A DNA stretch of 64,000 nt, taken from Ferranicluibacter quercicola. GTDB lineage: Bacteria; Pseudomonadota; Alphaproteobacteria; Rhizobiales; Rhizobiaceae. Location of the stretch: NCBI RefSeq assembly GCF_021168455.1, contig NZ_JAJOZR010000011.1, forward strand, positions 1 through 64,000, given 5' to 3'. The notes beneath the pieces are model-generated. The model saw only the letters and a program-made list of their open reading frames with translations. It had not been told where the DNA came from and did no database searches. Both the position numbers and the translations under genes were made by a program. Below are positions 52,568 to 61,729 of this stretch, piece by piece. The stretch's first letter is position 1. Each line of letters starts with the position of its first letter.

Positions 52568-53844
52568 GCCTGCCTGCGGTAGATATGGAACCCGCCATAG
52601 ATGGCGGAGCGATCCTTGACGTTGAGGGCACCCGATCGCGTGCGATCGTAGTGCCAGTGTGCAAGCAGCCTTTCGGCCACGCGGCCTTCGAGGATGCTGC
52701 GTTCGGCCGCCGTGCGGAAGATGACGATGGCGCCCGGCGCGGCCGTGCGGGTGATCTCGGTCCAGAGGTCGTCGAGCTGCTGATCCGTCATCCAGTCTTG
52801 CGCATCGAGGAGCACGTAGCGATCGACGGTGCCCGGCAGCTTGCGCGCAAGGAGATCGGTAAAGCTTTCGTGATGGACGTGCACCCGCTGTGCATTGTCG
52901 CGAATCGCCTCGTAGGCTTCCGGCTGGAGATGCAGCGGCAACATGCCCTCGTGCGGCAGGGGGTAGCGGCGGCCGAAGGCCTGCCAGGCGAAGTAGTTGT
53001 GGCGAAGCGGGAAGTGGCAGACGAGCTTTTCCAGCCGGTGGCGAAGAACCGGCGCCAGCGTCTTCTCGGTGCTGAGACTTGCCAGCTCGTCGAACTGCTG
53101 CGGCGGGATGCCGAGGCCGAAGAGAGAGCTCTTGCGGCCCGTCAGCCAGCGGATCACCGGACGCTCGAACAAGGGCGCCAGGCGTTCGTCGAAGAACTGG
53201 CGTTGCTCGCGCAGGGAGCGGGTGGCCACAAGCTCGGCCGGGTCCACGCCGTGGGCGCGGGCCAGCATGTGGCTGAGCCAGATGAAGCGGCCGAGCAGGC
53301 CGGTGCGAAAGAGATTGGCGCCGAAAACCGAAATCCGCCGGCGACCGTTCAGCTTGCGGCCTTCCCAGTAGCTGCGCGTCGATGCATCGAGATGGGGCGC
53401 GATGAACCGGTCGTAGGCGGCGACGTTGGAGGCCAGCTGTTCGCGGGCGAGAAAACGCACGAGGTCGCTATGCGCGGGAAGGTGGCGGAAGGCGGCAAGC
53501 TTCAGCCGGTTCAGCGCCACATGATGCCTGTTCAGGTCCACGACGTCGATGCGCTCCGGCGTGGCGGAGAGATAGGCGAGCATGTTGCAGCCGCCCGAGC
53601 CGATCGTGACGATGTGGTGTTCCGGCCGGATCTCCATCGCCTCCATGTCCACGGCGGGATCCTCCCAAATCTGCGGGTAGACGAGGCCGGAGAAGAGAAG
53701 GCCGAAGAGACGCTCCGACAGGCCGGATGCTGTCAGCGGCTGATGCTGGATCAGCGCCTTGCGAAGCTTCTGGTTCTTGCGCCCCTTCGGCGCATCCGCG
53801 ACGCGCGGGGAGGAGACGAGATCGATGGGCGCAAGATCGGTCAT
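52564..53844 (-). CDS. btaA: S-adenosylmethionine:diacylglycerol 3-amino-3-carboxypropyltransferase BtaA
   Basis: The 426-residue DUF3419 protein transfers the aminocarboxypropyl part of SAM to diacylglycerol, the first step to DGTS. Recognisable blocks are the N-terminal LFSGLVYPQIWEDP, VTIGSGGCNMLAYLS, DLNRHHVALNRLKLAA, the central FVHPHL-like segment and the C-terminal YVLLDAQDWMTD. In other rhizobia such as Sinorhizobium meliloti the pathway is induced by phosphate starvation. The start at 53844 is an ATG preceded by weak GC-rich sequence; I could not identify a Pho box in the 60 bases upstream. Confidence 0.9.
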   Translation of the reverse strand: MTDLAPIDLVSSPRVADAPKGRKNQKLRKALIQHQPLTASGLSERLFGLLFSGLVYPQIWEDPAVDMEAMEIRPEHHIVTIGSGGCNMLAYLSATPERIDVVDLNRHHVALNRLKLAAFRHLPAHSDLVRFLAREQLASNVAAYDRFIAPHLDASTRSYWEGRKLNGRRRISVFGANLFRTGLLGRFIWLSHMLARAHGVDPAELVATRSLREQRQFFDERLAPLFERPVIRWLTGRKSSLFGLGIPPQQFDELASLSTEKTLAPVLRHRLEKLVCHFPLRHNYFAWQAFGRRYPLPHEGMLPLHLQPEAYEAIRDNAQRVHVHHESFTDLLARKLPGTVDRYVLLDAQDWMTDQQLDDLWTEITRTAAPGAIVIFRTAAERSILEGRVAERLLAHWHYDRTRSGALNVKDRSAIYGGFHIYRRQA

Positions 53845-54080
53845 GGTTAACAGCCGTTCGTTGAAGATGCGACGCTTCTAGGATGCTTGCGCAACACTTT
53901 CGTGACGCGGGCTGTGGACCCCCGGTTCAGCGTTCCGATCGTTTACCAAACCTCCAAAGTTCGCTTGGCAGGCGGCAGGCGATCAACCAAAGGTATAGGC
54001 TGGCGACGTCCGTCGGCCGTTCGAACGGCTGCGGAGGGCGTGGCGCCCCCGCGAAGCAGGTGATTCCTTTTGGAAAGAGC

Positions 54081-55463
54081 ATGATGTTGACGTGGCTGCA
54101 GAAGAGACGATCCGAGCGCAAGAGCGCGAATGACGCGCCCGTCGACGGCGCGACGGCAGCATCGATCGCGCCTTTTCTGCACATCGATCATCTCACCGGC
54201 ATTTCCAACCGTTTCGCGCTCGAACACGACCTCACGGCGGCGCTGAGTCGTCCGCAGGGGCAGGGGCGCGGTGCGCTGCTGTTGATCGACCTCGACCGGT
54301 TCAAGTTCATCAACGATGCGATGGACCATGCTGCGGGCGACGAGGTGCTGATCCGAATCGCCAAGCGTCTCTCCAACGTGCTGACCGGTGTGGGAACGAT
54401 CTACCGGCTGGGCGCGGACGAATTCGCGGTCCACGTCGCCGGATCGCCGTCCCGTGGCAAGATCGAGGACATCTGCGCGACGATCAAGATCGTCCTGGGC
54501 ACGCCCTTCGAGCTCACGGCCGGCGAGGTCTGGATCGTGGGGAGCATCGGCATCGCCGTGCCGGCACCCGACGACGTGTCCATGTCGGTGCTTCTGCGCC
54601 GGGCGGACCTTGCCGTGATGAAGGCGAAACAGATCGCCGGCAATAGTCATGTCTTCTACGAACCTGGCATGTCGGACGAGGCCTCGGCGCGCTCGGAACT
54701 CGAATACGATCTCTCGCGGGCGCTCGACCGGAACGAGTTCTTCCTCGAATACCAGCCGATCGTCTGCTCGGAAACGCGCACGATCCGGGCCTTCGAAGCG
54801 CTGATCCGCTGGCGGCATCCCCAGAAGGGCGTGATCGCGCCCGACCAGTTCATCTCGATCGCGGAGACGACAGGCCTCATCCTGCCGATCGGCAACTGGG
54901 TCATTCGCACGGCCTGCGAAGAGGCGCGGCGCTGGCCGGCGCCGATCGGCGTCGCGGTCAACGTGGCGGGCGACCAGTTCCGCGATCCGACCTTCCTCGC
55001 CTATGTTCGGGACTGCCTGCGCCAGTCGGGTCTCGCACCCGAGCGCCTGACGATCGAAGTGACCGAATCGATCTTTTCGGTCGATCCCGCCATCATCTCC
55101 GACAGTCTGACGGAACTACGGGCGAAGGGCGTGAAAATCGCGCTCGATGATTTCGGCATCGGTTTTTCCTCGATCAACAATCTGCGTCGCTTTCCGCTCG
55201 ATCACCTGAAGATCGACCGGTCCTTCACCGCGGCCATGCTGGGCAGCAAGCGGGATGCGGAGCTTGTCGATATCATCCTGAAGCTCGGCACCACCTTCGA
55301 TGTTTCCACGACGATCGAGGGCGTGGAAACGGAGCCGCAGCTGGAATATGCGCGCGCCCGTGGTGCGAACGCCATACAGGGCTTCCTCATCTCGCGTCCC
55401 GTTGCAGCAGGTGACGTCTCCGCCATTCTGGACCGCAACCGCGGGCACCACACCAAGGCCTGA
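54081..55463 (+). CDS. GGDEF-EAL bifunctional c-di-GMP protein with degenerate GGDEF
   Basis: The 460-residue protein has no clear membrane helix; the N-terminal 35 residues are short and charged. A GGDEF domain (LTGISNRFALEHDL) carries GADEF at residues 111-115 instead of GGDEF, and lacks the usual I-site Arg-x-x-Asp, so cyclase activity may be low or absent. The EAL domain keeps the motif EAL at 239-241, the later ITDD-like IALDDFGIGFSSI and VEGVET-type signals (TIEGVET), so phosphodiesterase activity is likely. The start at 54081 follows GGAAAGAGC. It is monocistronic and divergent from btaA. Confidence 0.88.
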   Translation: MMLTWLQKRRSERKSANDAPVDGATAASIAPFLHIDHLTGISNRFALEHDLTAALSRPQGQGRGALLLIDLDRFKFINDAMDHAAGDEVLIRIAKRLSNVLTGVGTIYRLGADEFAVHVAGSPSRGKIEDICATIKIVLGTPFELTAGEVWIVGSIGIAVPAPDDVSMSVLLRRADLAVMKAKQIAGNSHVFYEPGMSDEASARSELEYDLSRALDRNEFFLEYQPIVCSETRTIRAFEALIRWRHPQKGVIAPDQFISIAETTGLILPIGNWVIRTACEEARRWPAPIGVAVNVAGDQFRDPTFLAYVRDCLRQSGLAPERLTIEVTESIFSVDPAIISDSLTELRAKGVKIALDDFGIGFSSINNLRRFPLDHLKIDRSFTAAMLGSKRDAELVDIILKLGTTFDVSTTIEGVETEPQLEYARARGANAIQGFLISRPVAAGDVSAILDRNRGHHTKA

Positions 55464-55672
55464 GCCGTTGTCCCGCGGCTGGCGGGTTGCGCTCCCCCTG
55501 TCGAAACGGCCATAGTGGCGGCGGCGTCAGCCTGGATGCAGTCTCGTGCCGCGGACGGGCATTCGCCCGCGCGCGTTGCCACCCCTGTCTTGCAGGGGGC
55601 ACCGTCGTGGCAGCTTCATTCGCTGCATGGCCTGCTGTCCTGCCGCTTCGGCCGGCCGTGGGTCCTGCAGTC

Positions 55673-57052
55673 ATGCGGAACCGGATCATGCGCAGACGCA
55701 CGTTTCTCATGTCGATGGCCGGCGGGCTGTTCACACTCGTTGCCGGTGCCGGCGCCTGGCTGACGGTCGCGCCTCCCGACCTCCTGAAGCTCGGCGACAG
55801 CTATGCGGCGAAGATGGTCTGTTCCAGCCTGTTCGTTGCCGGCCGCAATGCGTCGGAGGTTCTGGCCGATGACGTACAGGCGCCGGGCCACCCCTTGCTC
55901 CGTTTCATTCGCGTGTCCGTCGACGAGCAGCGCAAGACGGTGACGGCGCGCATGTTCGGCTTTGCCGCACCCGGGCACGCGATCTTCCGCGACGGGCTCG
56001 GCTGCTCCAACGTGACCGACGGCGCCTTTGCGGCCTTCCCCGGCAACCGGTCGCTGCGCCGCCGCGGCGTCGAGCCCGACACCACGCAGCCCTGGCCGGA
56101 AGGTGGCGCGCTGGTGGCGGATGCCGGGGTTCAGGCGCTGATCGAGGACGACCAGCGGGTCGGGCCCGGTCTGCGCGGTCTCGTCGTCATCCGGGACGGG
56201 CGGATCATCGCCGAACGCTATGGTCGCGGTTTCTATGCCTCCACGCCGCTTCTCGGCTGGTCGATGACGAAGACGGTGACGGCCGCGCTGATTGGCCTGC
56301 GCATCCGCGACGGGCAGATGGCGCTCGATGCGTCCGATCTCCTGCCGCAGTGGCGCAACGACGAGCGCAGCCGGATCACCTTGTCGGACCTGCTGGGCAT
56401 GCAGAGCGGCCTCGGCTTCAACGAGAGCTATGGCAGCGTGACGGATGCGACGCGCATGCTCTTCCTCGAGAACGACATGGCGGCCTATGCCGCGTCGAAG
56501 ACGCTCGATACCTCGCCGGGCACCCAGTTTTCCTACTCCAGCGGAACCTCCGTTATCCTGTCGCGCCTGTGGATGAATTCGTTTGCGAGCCCGCGCGAAG
56601 CGCTGACGTTTCCGCGGGCGTCCCTGTTCCGGCCACTCGGCATGAGCAGCGCGATCCTCGAGCCCGATGCGCACGGCACCTTCGTCGGTTCGTCCTATAT
56701 GTATGCGACGGCGCGGGACTGGGGGCGATTCGCGCTCTTCCTGCTGCAGGACGGCGCCTGGAACAACGAGCAGATCCTGCCGCCCGACTACGTCCGCCTC
56801 ATGCGCACGGCGACGTCCGCCTCCAACGGGCGGTTCGGCTCGGGGCAGGTCTGGATGAAGACGGGGCCGGAGGCTCAGGGCTTTCCGAGCGATGCCTACT
56901 GGATGCGAGGGCATGACGGGCAGTCGATCCTGCTCGTGCCCTCGATGAAGCTCGCCGTGGTCAGGCTGGGCCTGACGCCGCGCCGGGCGGGCTATGATGA
57001 CAGCGTGCTCCATCGCGACATCATCGCCGCGCTGGCACAGCCGCAGCCCTGA
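55673..57052 (+). CDS. Serine hydrolase (class C beta-lactamase / penicillin-binding-like), membrane-anchored
   Basis: The 459-residue protein has a hydrophobic N-terminal segment (LMSMAGGLFTLVAGAGAWLTVA) acting as anchor or signal, then the serine beta-lactamase-like fold with SMTK (in LLGWSMTKTVTAALIG) and YSS(G) (in FSYSSGTSVIL). The usual third motif (KTG or HxG) appears as the HDG of MRGHDGQ. It resembles EstB/CubicO-type hydrolases rather than a resistance enzyme. The start is probably at 55673 (MRNRIMRRR); upstream frame is not hydrophobic. Substrate unknown. Confidence 0.85.
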   Translation: MRNRIMRRRTFLMSMAGGLFTLVAGAGAWLTVAPPDLLKLGDSYAAKMVCSSLFVAGRNASEVLADDVQAPGHPLLRFIRVSVDEQRKTVTARMFGFAAPGHAIFRDGLGCSNVTDGAFAAFPGNRSLRRRGVEPDTTQPWPEGGALVADAGVQALIEDDQRVGPGLRGLVVIRDGRIIAERYGRGFYASTPLLGWSMTKTVTAALIGLRIRDGQMALDASDLLPQWRNDERSRITLSDLLGMQSGLGFNESYGSVTDATRMLFLENDMAAYAASKTLDTSPGTQFSYSSGTSVILSRLWMNSFASPREALTFPRASLFRPLGMSSAILEPDAHGTFVGSSYMYATARDWGRFALFLLQDGAWNNEQILPPDYVRLMRTATSASNGRFGSGQVWMKTGPEAQGFPSDAYWMRGHDGQSILLVPSMKLAVVRLGLTPRRAGYDDSVLHRDIIAALAQPQP

Positions 57053-57191
57053 TGGCACAGGGACATCCGGCGTTCACATTCTGATCGTGAGAAAAGCGCT
57101 GGCAGGATCATCGCGCTGAGGGGCCGAGTTTTGCGGGACGGGAGCGCAAGCCGGTGATTGATCGCGGTTCAGCCCCTGGCCGGATGTGCGA

Positions 57192-58229
57192 TCAGCGCAT
57201 GCCGAGGGTGTCGAGCAGACCCTTGCGCTTGGCGTGATAGTAATAGCCGCTCGCATAGAGCTTGACGGCATTGTCGTTCTGGTTTTCGGCAACGACCCAG
57301 GCGCCGCGCAGATATTGCGTCGCATATTTCAGGTTGGTTTCCGCATCGAACAGGCCTTCCGGCGGGCCGTCGTAACCAAGACCCTTGGCCGTGTTGTAGC
57401 GGATCTGCATGAGGCCGTAGTTGCCGTTGTGGTAGGCGCGCGGATTGTAGGTGCTCTCGCGGCGGACGACGCGATGCACCAGCTCTTCGGGCACGCCGTT
57501 CAGCTTGGCGTAATGGGTGATCAGCTTGTCGAGTTCGGGACGCGAACTGGTGGGTTTCTCGCGGCCGAGGAGGGCGCTGGCGGCCGATTCCATCTTGGAA
57601 TAGGCGACCGAGATCAGCTGCGGTTTGGCGGCGGGAACGATCATGCGCTTGGCGACGAGCGTTTCCAGGCCGACCGGCTCGCCGGTGTCGAAATCGGAAT
57701 CCATGGCGCCGGCGCTGGCGATCGTCGGCTGGACGGGGACCTTGCGCACGGTGATCATCGCATTGGCGGTTTCCGGCAGGGCATCGGTCGCGGTGCTGGC
57801 GAGAAGCGGGTTGGCGGCATTGACGGATGTGGTCGTCTTGGCCGGGGTCAGGGACGCGACCTCCGTGTTGGCCAGCGCCGTCATGGCCGAGGGGTTGGCC
57901 GGTGCGGTCTTTGCAGCCTCGGCCGATGCCGTGGCCACCGCTGTTGTGGTCGTCGCCGCGGTAACGCCCGGTGCGGTTGCGGATGCCGACGCGTTGGCCG
58001 TCTGGGCGGCGAGGGCGGCTGCGGCCGTGGTGGCTGCGCCGTCCGGTGTCGGCAAAGCGTAAGCCGTCATTTCCGTTCCGGGCTTGGCAAGCGGCGTGAC
58101 CGTCTGCGCTGCCATCAACTGCTCCATCGGGGTGCGCTCCACGCTCGAGCAGCCGGCCATCAAGGTCGCCGAGATCAGTGCGCATGCCGTAAGAGATTGT
58201 TTATGAACGGAAAGACGTGAAACTGCCAT
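57192..58229 (-). CDS. Lytic transglycosylase (SLT domain) lipoprotein with Ala/Thr-rich linker
   Basis: The 345-residue protein has a lipoprotein signal (LTACALISATLMAGCSS), an Ala/Thr/Ser-rich disordered linker of about 90 residues (60-150), and a C-terminal SLT domain with catalytic Glu in VVRRESTYNPRAYH and the NYGLMQIRYNTAKGLGYDG block. The linker could span the outer-membrane-peptidoglycan gap. It is monocistronic, followed by the gap to PFP and convergent with the serine hydrolase gene. Confidence 0.9.
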   Translation of the reverse strand: MAVSRLSVHKQSLTACALISATLMAGCSSVERTPMEQLMAAQTVTPLAKPGTEMTAYALPTPDGAATTAAAALAAQTANASASATAPGVTAATTTTAVATASAEAAKTAPANPSAMTALANTEVASLTPAKTTTSVNAANPLLASTATDALPETANAMITVRKVPVQPTIASAGAMDSDFDTGEPVGLETLVAKRMIVPAAKPQLISVAYSKMESAASALLGREKPTSSRPELDKLITHYAKLNGVPEELVHRVVRRESTYNPRAYHNGNYGLMQIRYNTAKGLGYDGPPEGLFDAETNLKYATQYLRGAWVVAENQNDNAVKLYASGYYYHAKRKGLLDTLGMR

Positions 58230-58447
58230 GCTGTCGCTTTCGTGCTTTGTGGCCCCGTAGCCTTACCAGTGCTGCAGCCAAAAGCCGCCATGTCGTGCCC
58301 GTCATTAACCTATATGAAGGCTGGTCGCAAGCGAGGGCGGGAGATGGACCCGTCTGGCGGCTGTTTCCACAGCCGCGAAAGCCCGGAAATGCGGGCGCCG
58401 GAGCGCGTGTTTTTCGAGCCCCGGCGCCGTTCTTGCCATCCATCGGT

Positions 58448-58496
58448 ACCCGGGAGCATGGTGGTGGATCCTCGCTCGACCGCCATGCTCCCGGGT
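58448..58496. terminator. Long stem-loop after the PFP gene
   Basis: ACCCGGGAGCATGG (58448-58461) and CCATGCTCCCGGGT (58483-58496) form a perfect 14-bp stem with a 21-base loop, 10 bases past the PFP stop. No T run follows, so it is a strong hairpin of uncertain termination strength. No gene lies between 58230 and 58505. Confidence 0.55.
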
Positions 58497-58505
58497 GTCC
58501 TGTCG

Positions 58506-59720
58506 TCAGTGTGCCGGCTTCCAGCTCTGGCCGATCGCATCCATCACGTCACCGAACCACGGCGTGGCGGTGTTGAAATGCTTGCCGCCGCGAATGCGGG
58601 GAAACTCGATGGTGCGCAGCTTGCCGCCCTGGTCCTCGTCATGACCGGTGACGCCCGAGACCTTGTCGAGGGCGCTCTGGACCGCGAGATCGACCATGCC
58701 CTGGATGAGGCGGAGGTCGTCGATATTGGCCGGGGCCGAGCGGGCGTAGTAGCCCGACTTCTGCACCATGGCGCGCTGGGCGCCGAGAAGATCCGCGAAC
58801 TGCTTGGAGAACCAGTTGCCGACATTGATGGTGTCGAGCTTGACGTGGCCGAAGGCATCGCGCTTCACGGTCTCGCCGGCGGCTTCGCGCTCGGCAACGA
58901 TCGCATCCATGCAGGCGCCTTCGCTGACGAAGAGGGTGACGTAGCCGGTCTTTGCCATGACGGCGCGCAGGCGCTCGGCCTCCGCCTGCAGGTCGAAGGC
59001 CGTTTCCGGGAGATAGAGACCGTCGATGGTCTTGAGCGCCTTGTTCATCATGAAGCCGTCGACGAATTCGGTCGTCTCGACCGTCTGCATGTAGGCGCGT
59101 GCCGTCGCGGCTGTCAGCCAGCCGCAATGGCGGCCCATGACTTCGTGGACGATCAGCGTCTTGGGTGCGGCGCTCTGCTCGTTGCTGACATTGTCGAAGA
59201 ACCTCGCGCCATACTCGGCTGCGGTCCAGGCGCCGAGCGACTGGCGGATCGGCACGACGTCGTTGTCGACCGTCTTCGGCAGGCCGACCACGGTCAGGTC
59301 GTAACCGTTGGCGCCGAGATAGGCGGCAAGGTCGGCGGCCGTCGTGTTGGTGTCGTCGCCGCCGATCGTGTGGAGAATCGTCACGCCGTCGGAGGCAAGG
59401 CGCTCGGCTGCGACGCGCAGCGGGTTTTCACCTTCCTTCACGAGGCCGCGCTTGACGCAGTCGGCGGCGTTGGTCAGCTTCACGCGGCTGTTGCCGATGG
59501 GGGAGCCGCCATAGCGGTGCAGAAGGCCCGCTTTTTCGCGCATCTGCGGCGTGATGGCGATCCGGTCGGCCAGAAGCAGGCCATGATAGCCGGAGCGGTA
59601 GGCCATGAGTTCGATATCGGGGGCGATATCCGTATAGCGCTCGATCAGTCCGCCTACGGCAGACGACAGGCACGGAGCGAGACCGCCCGCCGTGAGCATT
59701 GCGACTTTCTGCTTGGCCAT
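58506..59720 (-). CDS. pfp: Pyrophosphate-dependent 6-phosphofructokinase
   Basis: The 404-residue glycolytic enzyme interconverts fructose-6-phosphate and fructose-1,6-bisphosphate with PPi instead of ATP. The active-site motif is GGDD at residues 120-123 (GGDDTNTT), with the second Asp marking PPi use where ATP enzymes have Gly, and PKTVDND at 148-154. Alphaproteobacteria often use this reversible enzyme or lack a phosphofructokinase. The start at 59720 has GAGGAGGAATC upstream, giving MAKQKVAML; the frame to 59744 is shadowed. Monocistronic. Confidence 0.92.
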   Translation of the reverse strand: MAKQKVAMLTAGGLAPCLSSAVGGLIERYTDIAPDIELMAYRSGYHGLLLADRIAITPQMREKAGLLHRYGGSPIGNSRVKLTNAADCVKRGLVKEGENPLRVAAERLASDGVTILHTIGGDDTNTTAADLAAYLGANGYDLTVVGLPKTVDNDVVPIRQSLGAWTAAEYGARFFDNVSNEQSAAPKTLIVHEVMGRHCGWLTAATARAYMQTVETTEFVDGFMMNKALKTIDGLYLPETAFDLQAEAERLRAVMAKTGYVTLFVSEGACMDAIVAEREAAGETVKRDAFGHVKLDTINVGNWFSKQFADLLGAQRAMVQKSGYYARSAPANIDDLRLIQGMVDLAVQSALDKVSGVTGHDEDQGGKLRTIEFPRIRGGKHFNTATPWFGDVMDAIGQSWKPAH

Positions 59721-60056
59721 GATTCCTCCTCGGGATGATGCCATTCATCGGGTTCCGCACCTGTCCTAGCCCAGATCCCCCTCAAGTAAAATGACATGAA
59801 CCGCAGGGCTGCCGAGCGTTGAGCGCAAATTGCAGCATGAAAATAGTGAGGGCCATCACAAAGGTGTCATTCGAGGCCGTCCTCGTCTTGCAATCGCCGG
59901 CGACATCTGATCAGACTTCGGCTCCTTGCGGGACCGCGACCCGAGATGTCTGCTGTTCCGATGCAACAAATCGCATGTGCGACGCTTTAGTCCAGACAAT
60001 CACCGCCGGACGAAACGGGCCTGAGACAGGCCGGACAAACGGGAAAGAACATCCTC
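59721..60056. other. 336-base divergent gap
   Basis: This gap holds the promoters of pfp and of the DjlA-like gene. A frame from 59819 that runs into the DjlA-like gene has no ribosome site or family signature and is not called. No RNA gene or repeat is recognised. Confidence 0.4.
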
Positions 60057-60764
60057 ATGTCGATCTGGGATCGCCTCATCGGAATCGTGACATCGACCGG
60101 CAATGCGCTGTCGGGTCTCGTCGAAGCGATCCGGACGCTGTTCGAGGGCGACCCGGAAACACGCCGCAAGGTGGCTTTTTCCGTGGCCATGATCGCGCTG
60201 TCGGCCAAGATGGCAAAGGCCGATGGCGTGGTGACGGAGGCCGAGGTCTCGGCGTTCCGGCAGATCTTCAAGTTCCCGGAAGATCAGGCGCAGAACGTCG
60301 CCCGGCTCTACAATCTCGCCCGTCAGGACGTCGCGGGTTACGAGGCCTATGCCGAGAAGCTGTCGGGGCTTTGCGTTTCAGGCGAAGCCAATTGCCCGGT
60401 GCTTGAAGATATCATCGACGGACTGTTCCATATCGCCAAGTCCGACGGGGCGCTGCACGAGAAGGAGCTCACCTTCCTGCGCCGCGTCGCCGAGATCTTC
60501 GGCATGGACGATGTGAAGTTCGAGACGATCCTCTCGCGGCATGCCTATCTCGAAGGTGTCGATCCCTATGCGCTGCTCGGCGTGTCGCGCAAGGACGACT
60601 TCTCGACCATCCGCCGGCGCTACCGCGTTCTCGTCTCCGAGTATCATCCCGACCTTCTGGTCGCCCGCGGCGTTCCGGCCGAGCAGTATGCGTCGGCAAA
60701 CGACCGGATGGCCGCGTTCAACGCCGCCTATGCGGCGATCGAGAGAGAACGTCGCGCCGCATGA
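60057..60764 (+). CDS. TerB-domain and J-domain protein (DjlA-like co-chaperone)
   Basis: The 235-residue protein has an N-terminal TerB/DjlA-like helical domain (ETRRKVAFSVAMIALSAKMAKADGVVTEAEVSAFRQ; residues about 35-150) and a C-terminal J domain with the HPD motif (YHPDLL) that stimulates Hsp70 ATPase. Unlike E. coli DjlA it has no clear N-terminal membrane helix. Its stop overlaps the start of the amidase gene (ATGA), so the two are co-translated, although a functional link to cell-wall cleavage is not obvious. Confidence 0.88.
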   Translation: MSIWDRLIGIVTSTGNALSGLVEAIRTLFEGDPETRRKVAFSVAMIALSAKMAKADGVVTEAEVSAFRQIFKFPEDQAQNVARLYNLARQDVAGYEAYAEKLSGLCVSGEANCPVLEDIIDGLFHIAKSDGALHEKELTFLRRVAEIFGMDDVKFETILSRHAYLEGVDPYALLGVSRKDDFSTIRRRYRVLVSEYHPDLLVARGVPAEQYASANDRMAAFNAAYAAIERERRAA

Positions 60765-61525
60765 GCCTTTCCGTCTGCGACTTTCCGAAGGCGCGGTTCG
60801 TCGCCTCGCCCAATCACAACGAGCGGCTGGGCGTGTCCGGTCCCGATATGATCATCCTGCACTATACCGGCATGCCGACGGCGGCCGGTGCGCTCGACTG
60901 GCTGTGTCGCGAGGAGAGCCAGGTTTCCAGCCATTACTTCGTGCATGAGGACGGCCGGGTGGACCAGCTGGTCGCCGAGGACCGGCGCGCCTGGCATGCC
61001 GGAAAGAGCGTCTGGAAGACCGAGACGGACATCAATTCCCGCTCGATCGGCATCGAGATCGTCAATGCGGGACATCCCGGCGGATTGCCGGATTACCCCG
61101 CGGTCCAGATCGCGGGGGTCGTCGAACTGTGTCAGTTTTGTGTCGAACGCTGGTCCATTGCCCCCGAGAGGGTGCTGGCCCACAGCGATATCGCCCCGGT
61201 CCGCAAGGTCGATCCAGGGGAAAATTTCCCCTGGAAGAACTTGTATGAAAACGGCGTTGGCCACTGGGTCACGCCGGCGCCCGTCGGCGGCGGACGCTAC
61301 TTTCAGCGGGGCGACCACGGCCAGCCCGTCGAAGCGGTTCAGAGCATGCTGTCGCTCTATGGCTATGGCCTTGAGGTGACTGGCGAATTCTGCGAGCGGA
61401 CGCAGGGCGTCGTGGAGGCTTTCCAGCGGCATTTCCGACCGAGCCAAGTCGATGGAATCGCCGATATTTCGACGCTCGACACCTTGCATCGGCTGCTCGG
61501 TTCGCTGCCGCAGTTCGCGCGCTGA
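60761..61525 (+). CDS. N-acetylmuramoyl-L-alanine amidase (AmiD-type) with peptidoglycan-binding domain
   Basis: The 254-residue protein is an Amidase_2 (zinc amidase) that cuts the bond between the peptide and sugar. Visible are ILHYTGMPTAAGALDWL (first His), VSSHYFVHEDGRVDQLV, AWHAGKS, and HSDIAPVRKVDPGENFPW with His and Asp zinc ligands; the C-terminal domain is peptidoglycan-binding-like (VQSMLSLYGYGLEVTG, VVEAFQRHFRP). No signal peptide is visible, so it may act on recycled muropeptides in the cytoplasm or be exported another way. Confidence 0.9.
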   Translation: MSLSVCDFPKARFVASPNHNERLGVSGPDMIILHYTGMPTAAGALDWLCREESQVSSHYFVHEDGRVDQLVAEDRRAWHAGKSVWKTETDINSRSIGIEIVNAGHPGGLPDYPAVQIAGVVELCQFCVERWSIAPERVLAHSDIAPVRKVDPGENFPWKNLYENGVGHWVTPAPVGGGRYFQRGDHGQPVEAVQSMLSLYGYGLEVTGEFCERTQGVVEAFQRHFRPSQVDGIADISTLDTLHRLLGSLPQFAR

Positions 61526-61729
61526 CGATCACCGTCACATTTACCGTTTCGCAGCATTTTGCTGCATCGCCATATCATGACCATGTTCCACACGGATTTT
61601 GACGCCGTACCGAGGGCGGGGTCCTGAGGGTTGCGTACCGTTCCCCGCTGATGACCATGATCATGGATCGGACGAGGCCGGGGCGGGGCGTCCGCTGGCT
61701 TCCCGATCCCAGCGGAGATTACAAAATTC

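Noticed and set aside
53845..54080. Search for a PhoB box upstream of btaA
   Set aside because: No TGTCA-type direct repeat could be recognised by eye in the sequence; reported as absent rather than as a site.
57192..58229. Ala/Thr-rich segment of the SLT lipoprotein as a possible tandem repeat
   Set aside because: No regular repeat unit is visible; it is a low-complexity linker.
59819..60406. Frame upstream of and overlapping the DjlA-like gene
   Set aside because: No ribosome site, no family motif, and it overlaps a well-supported gene in another frame.
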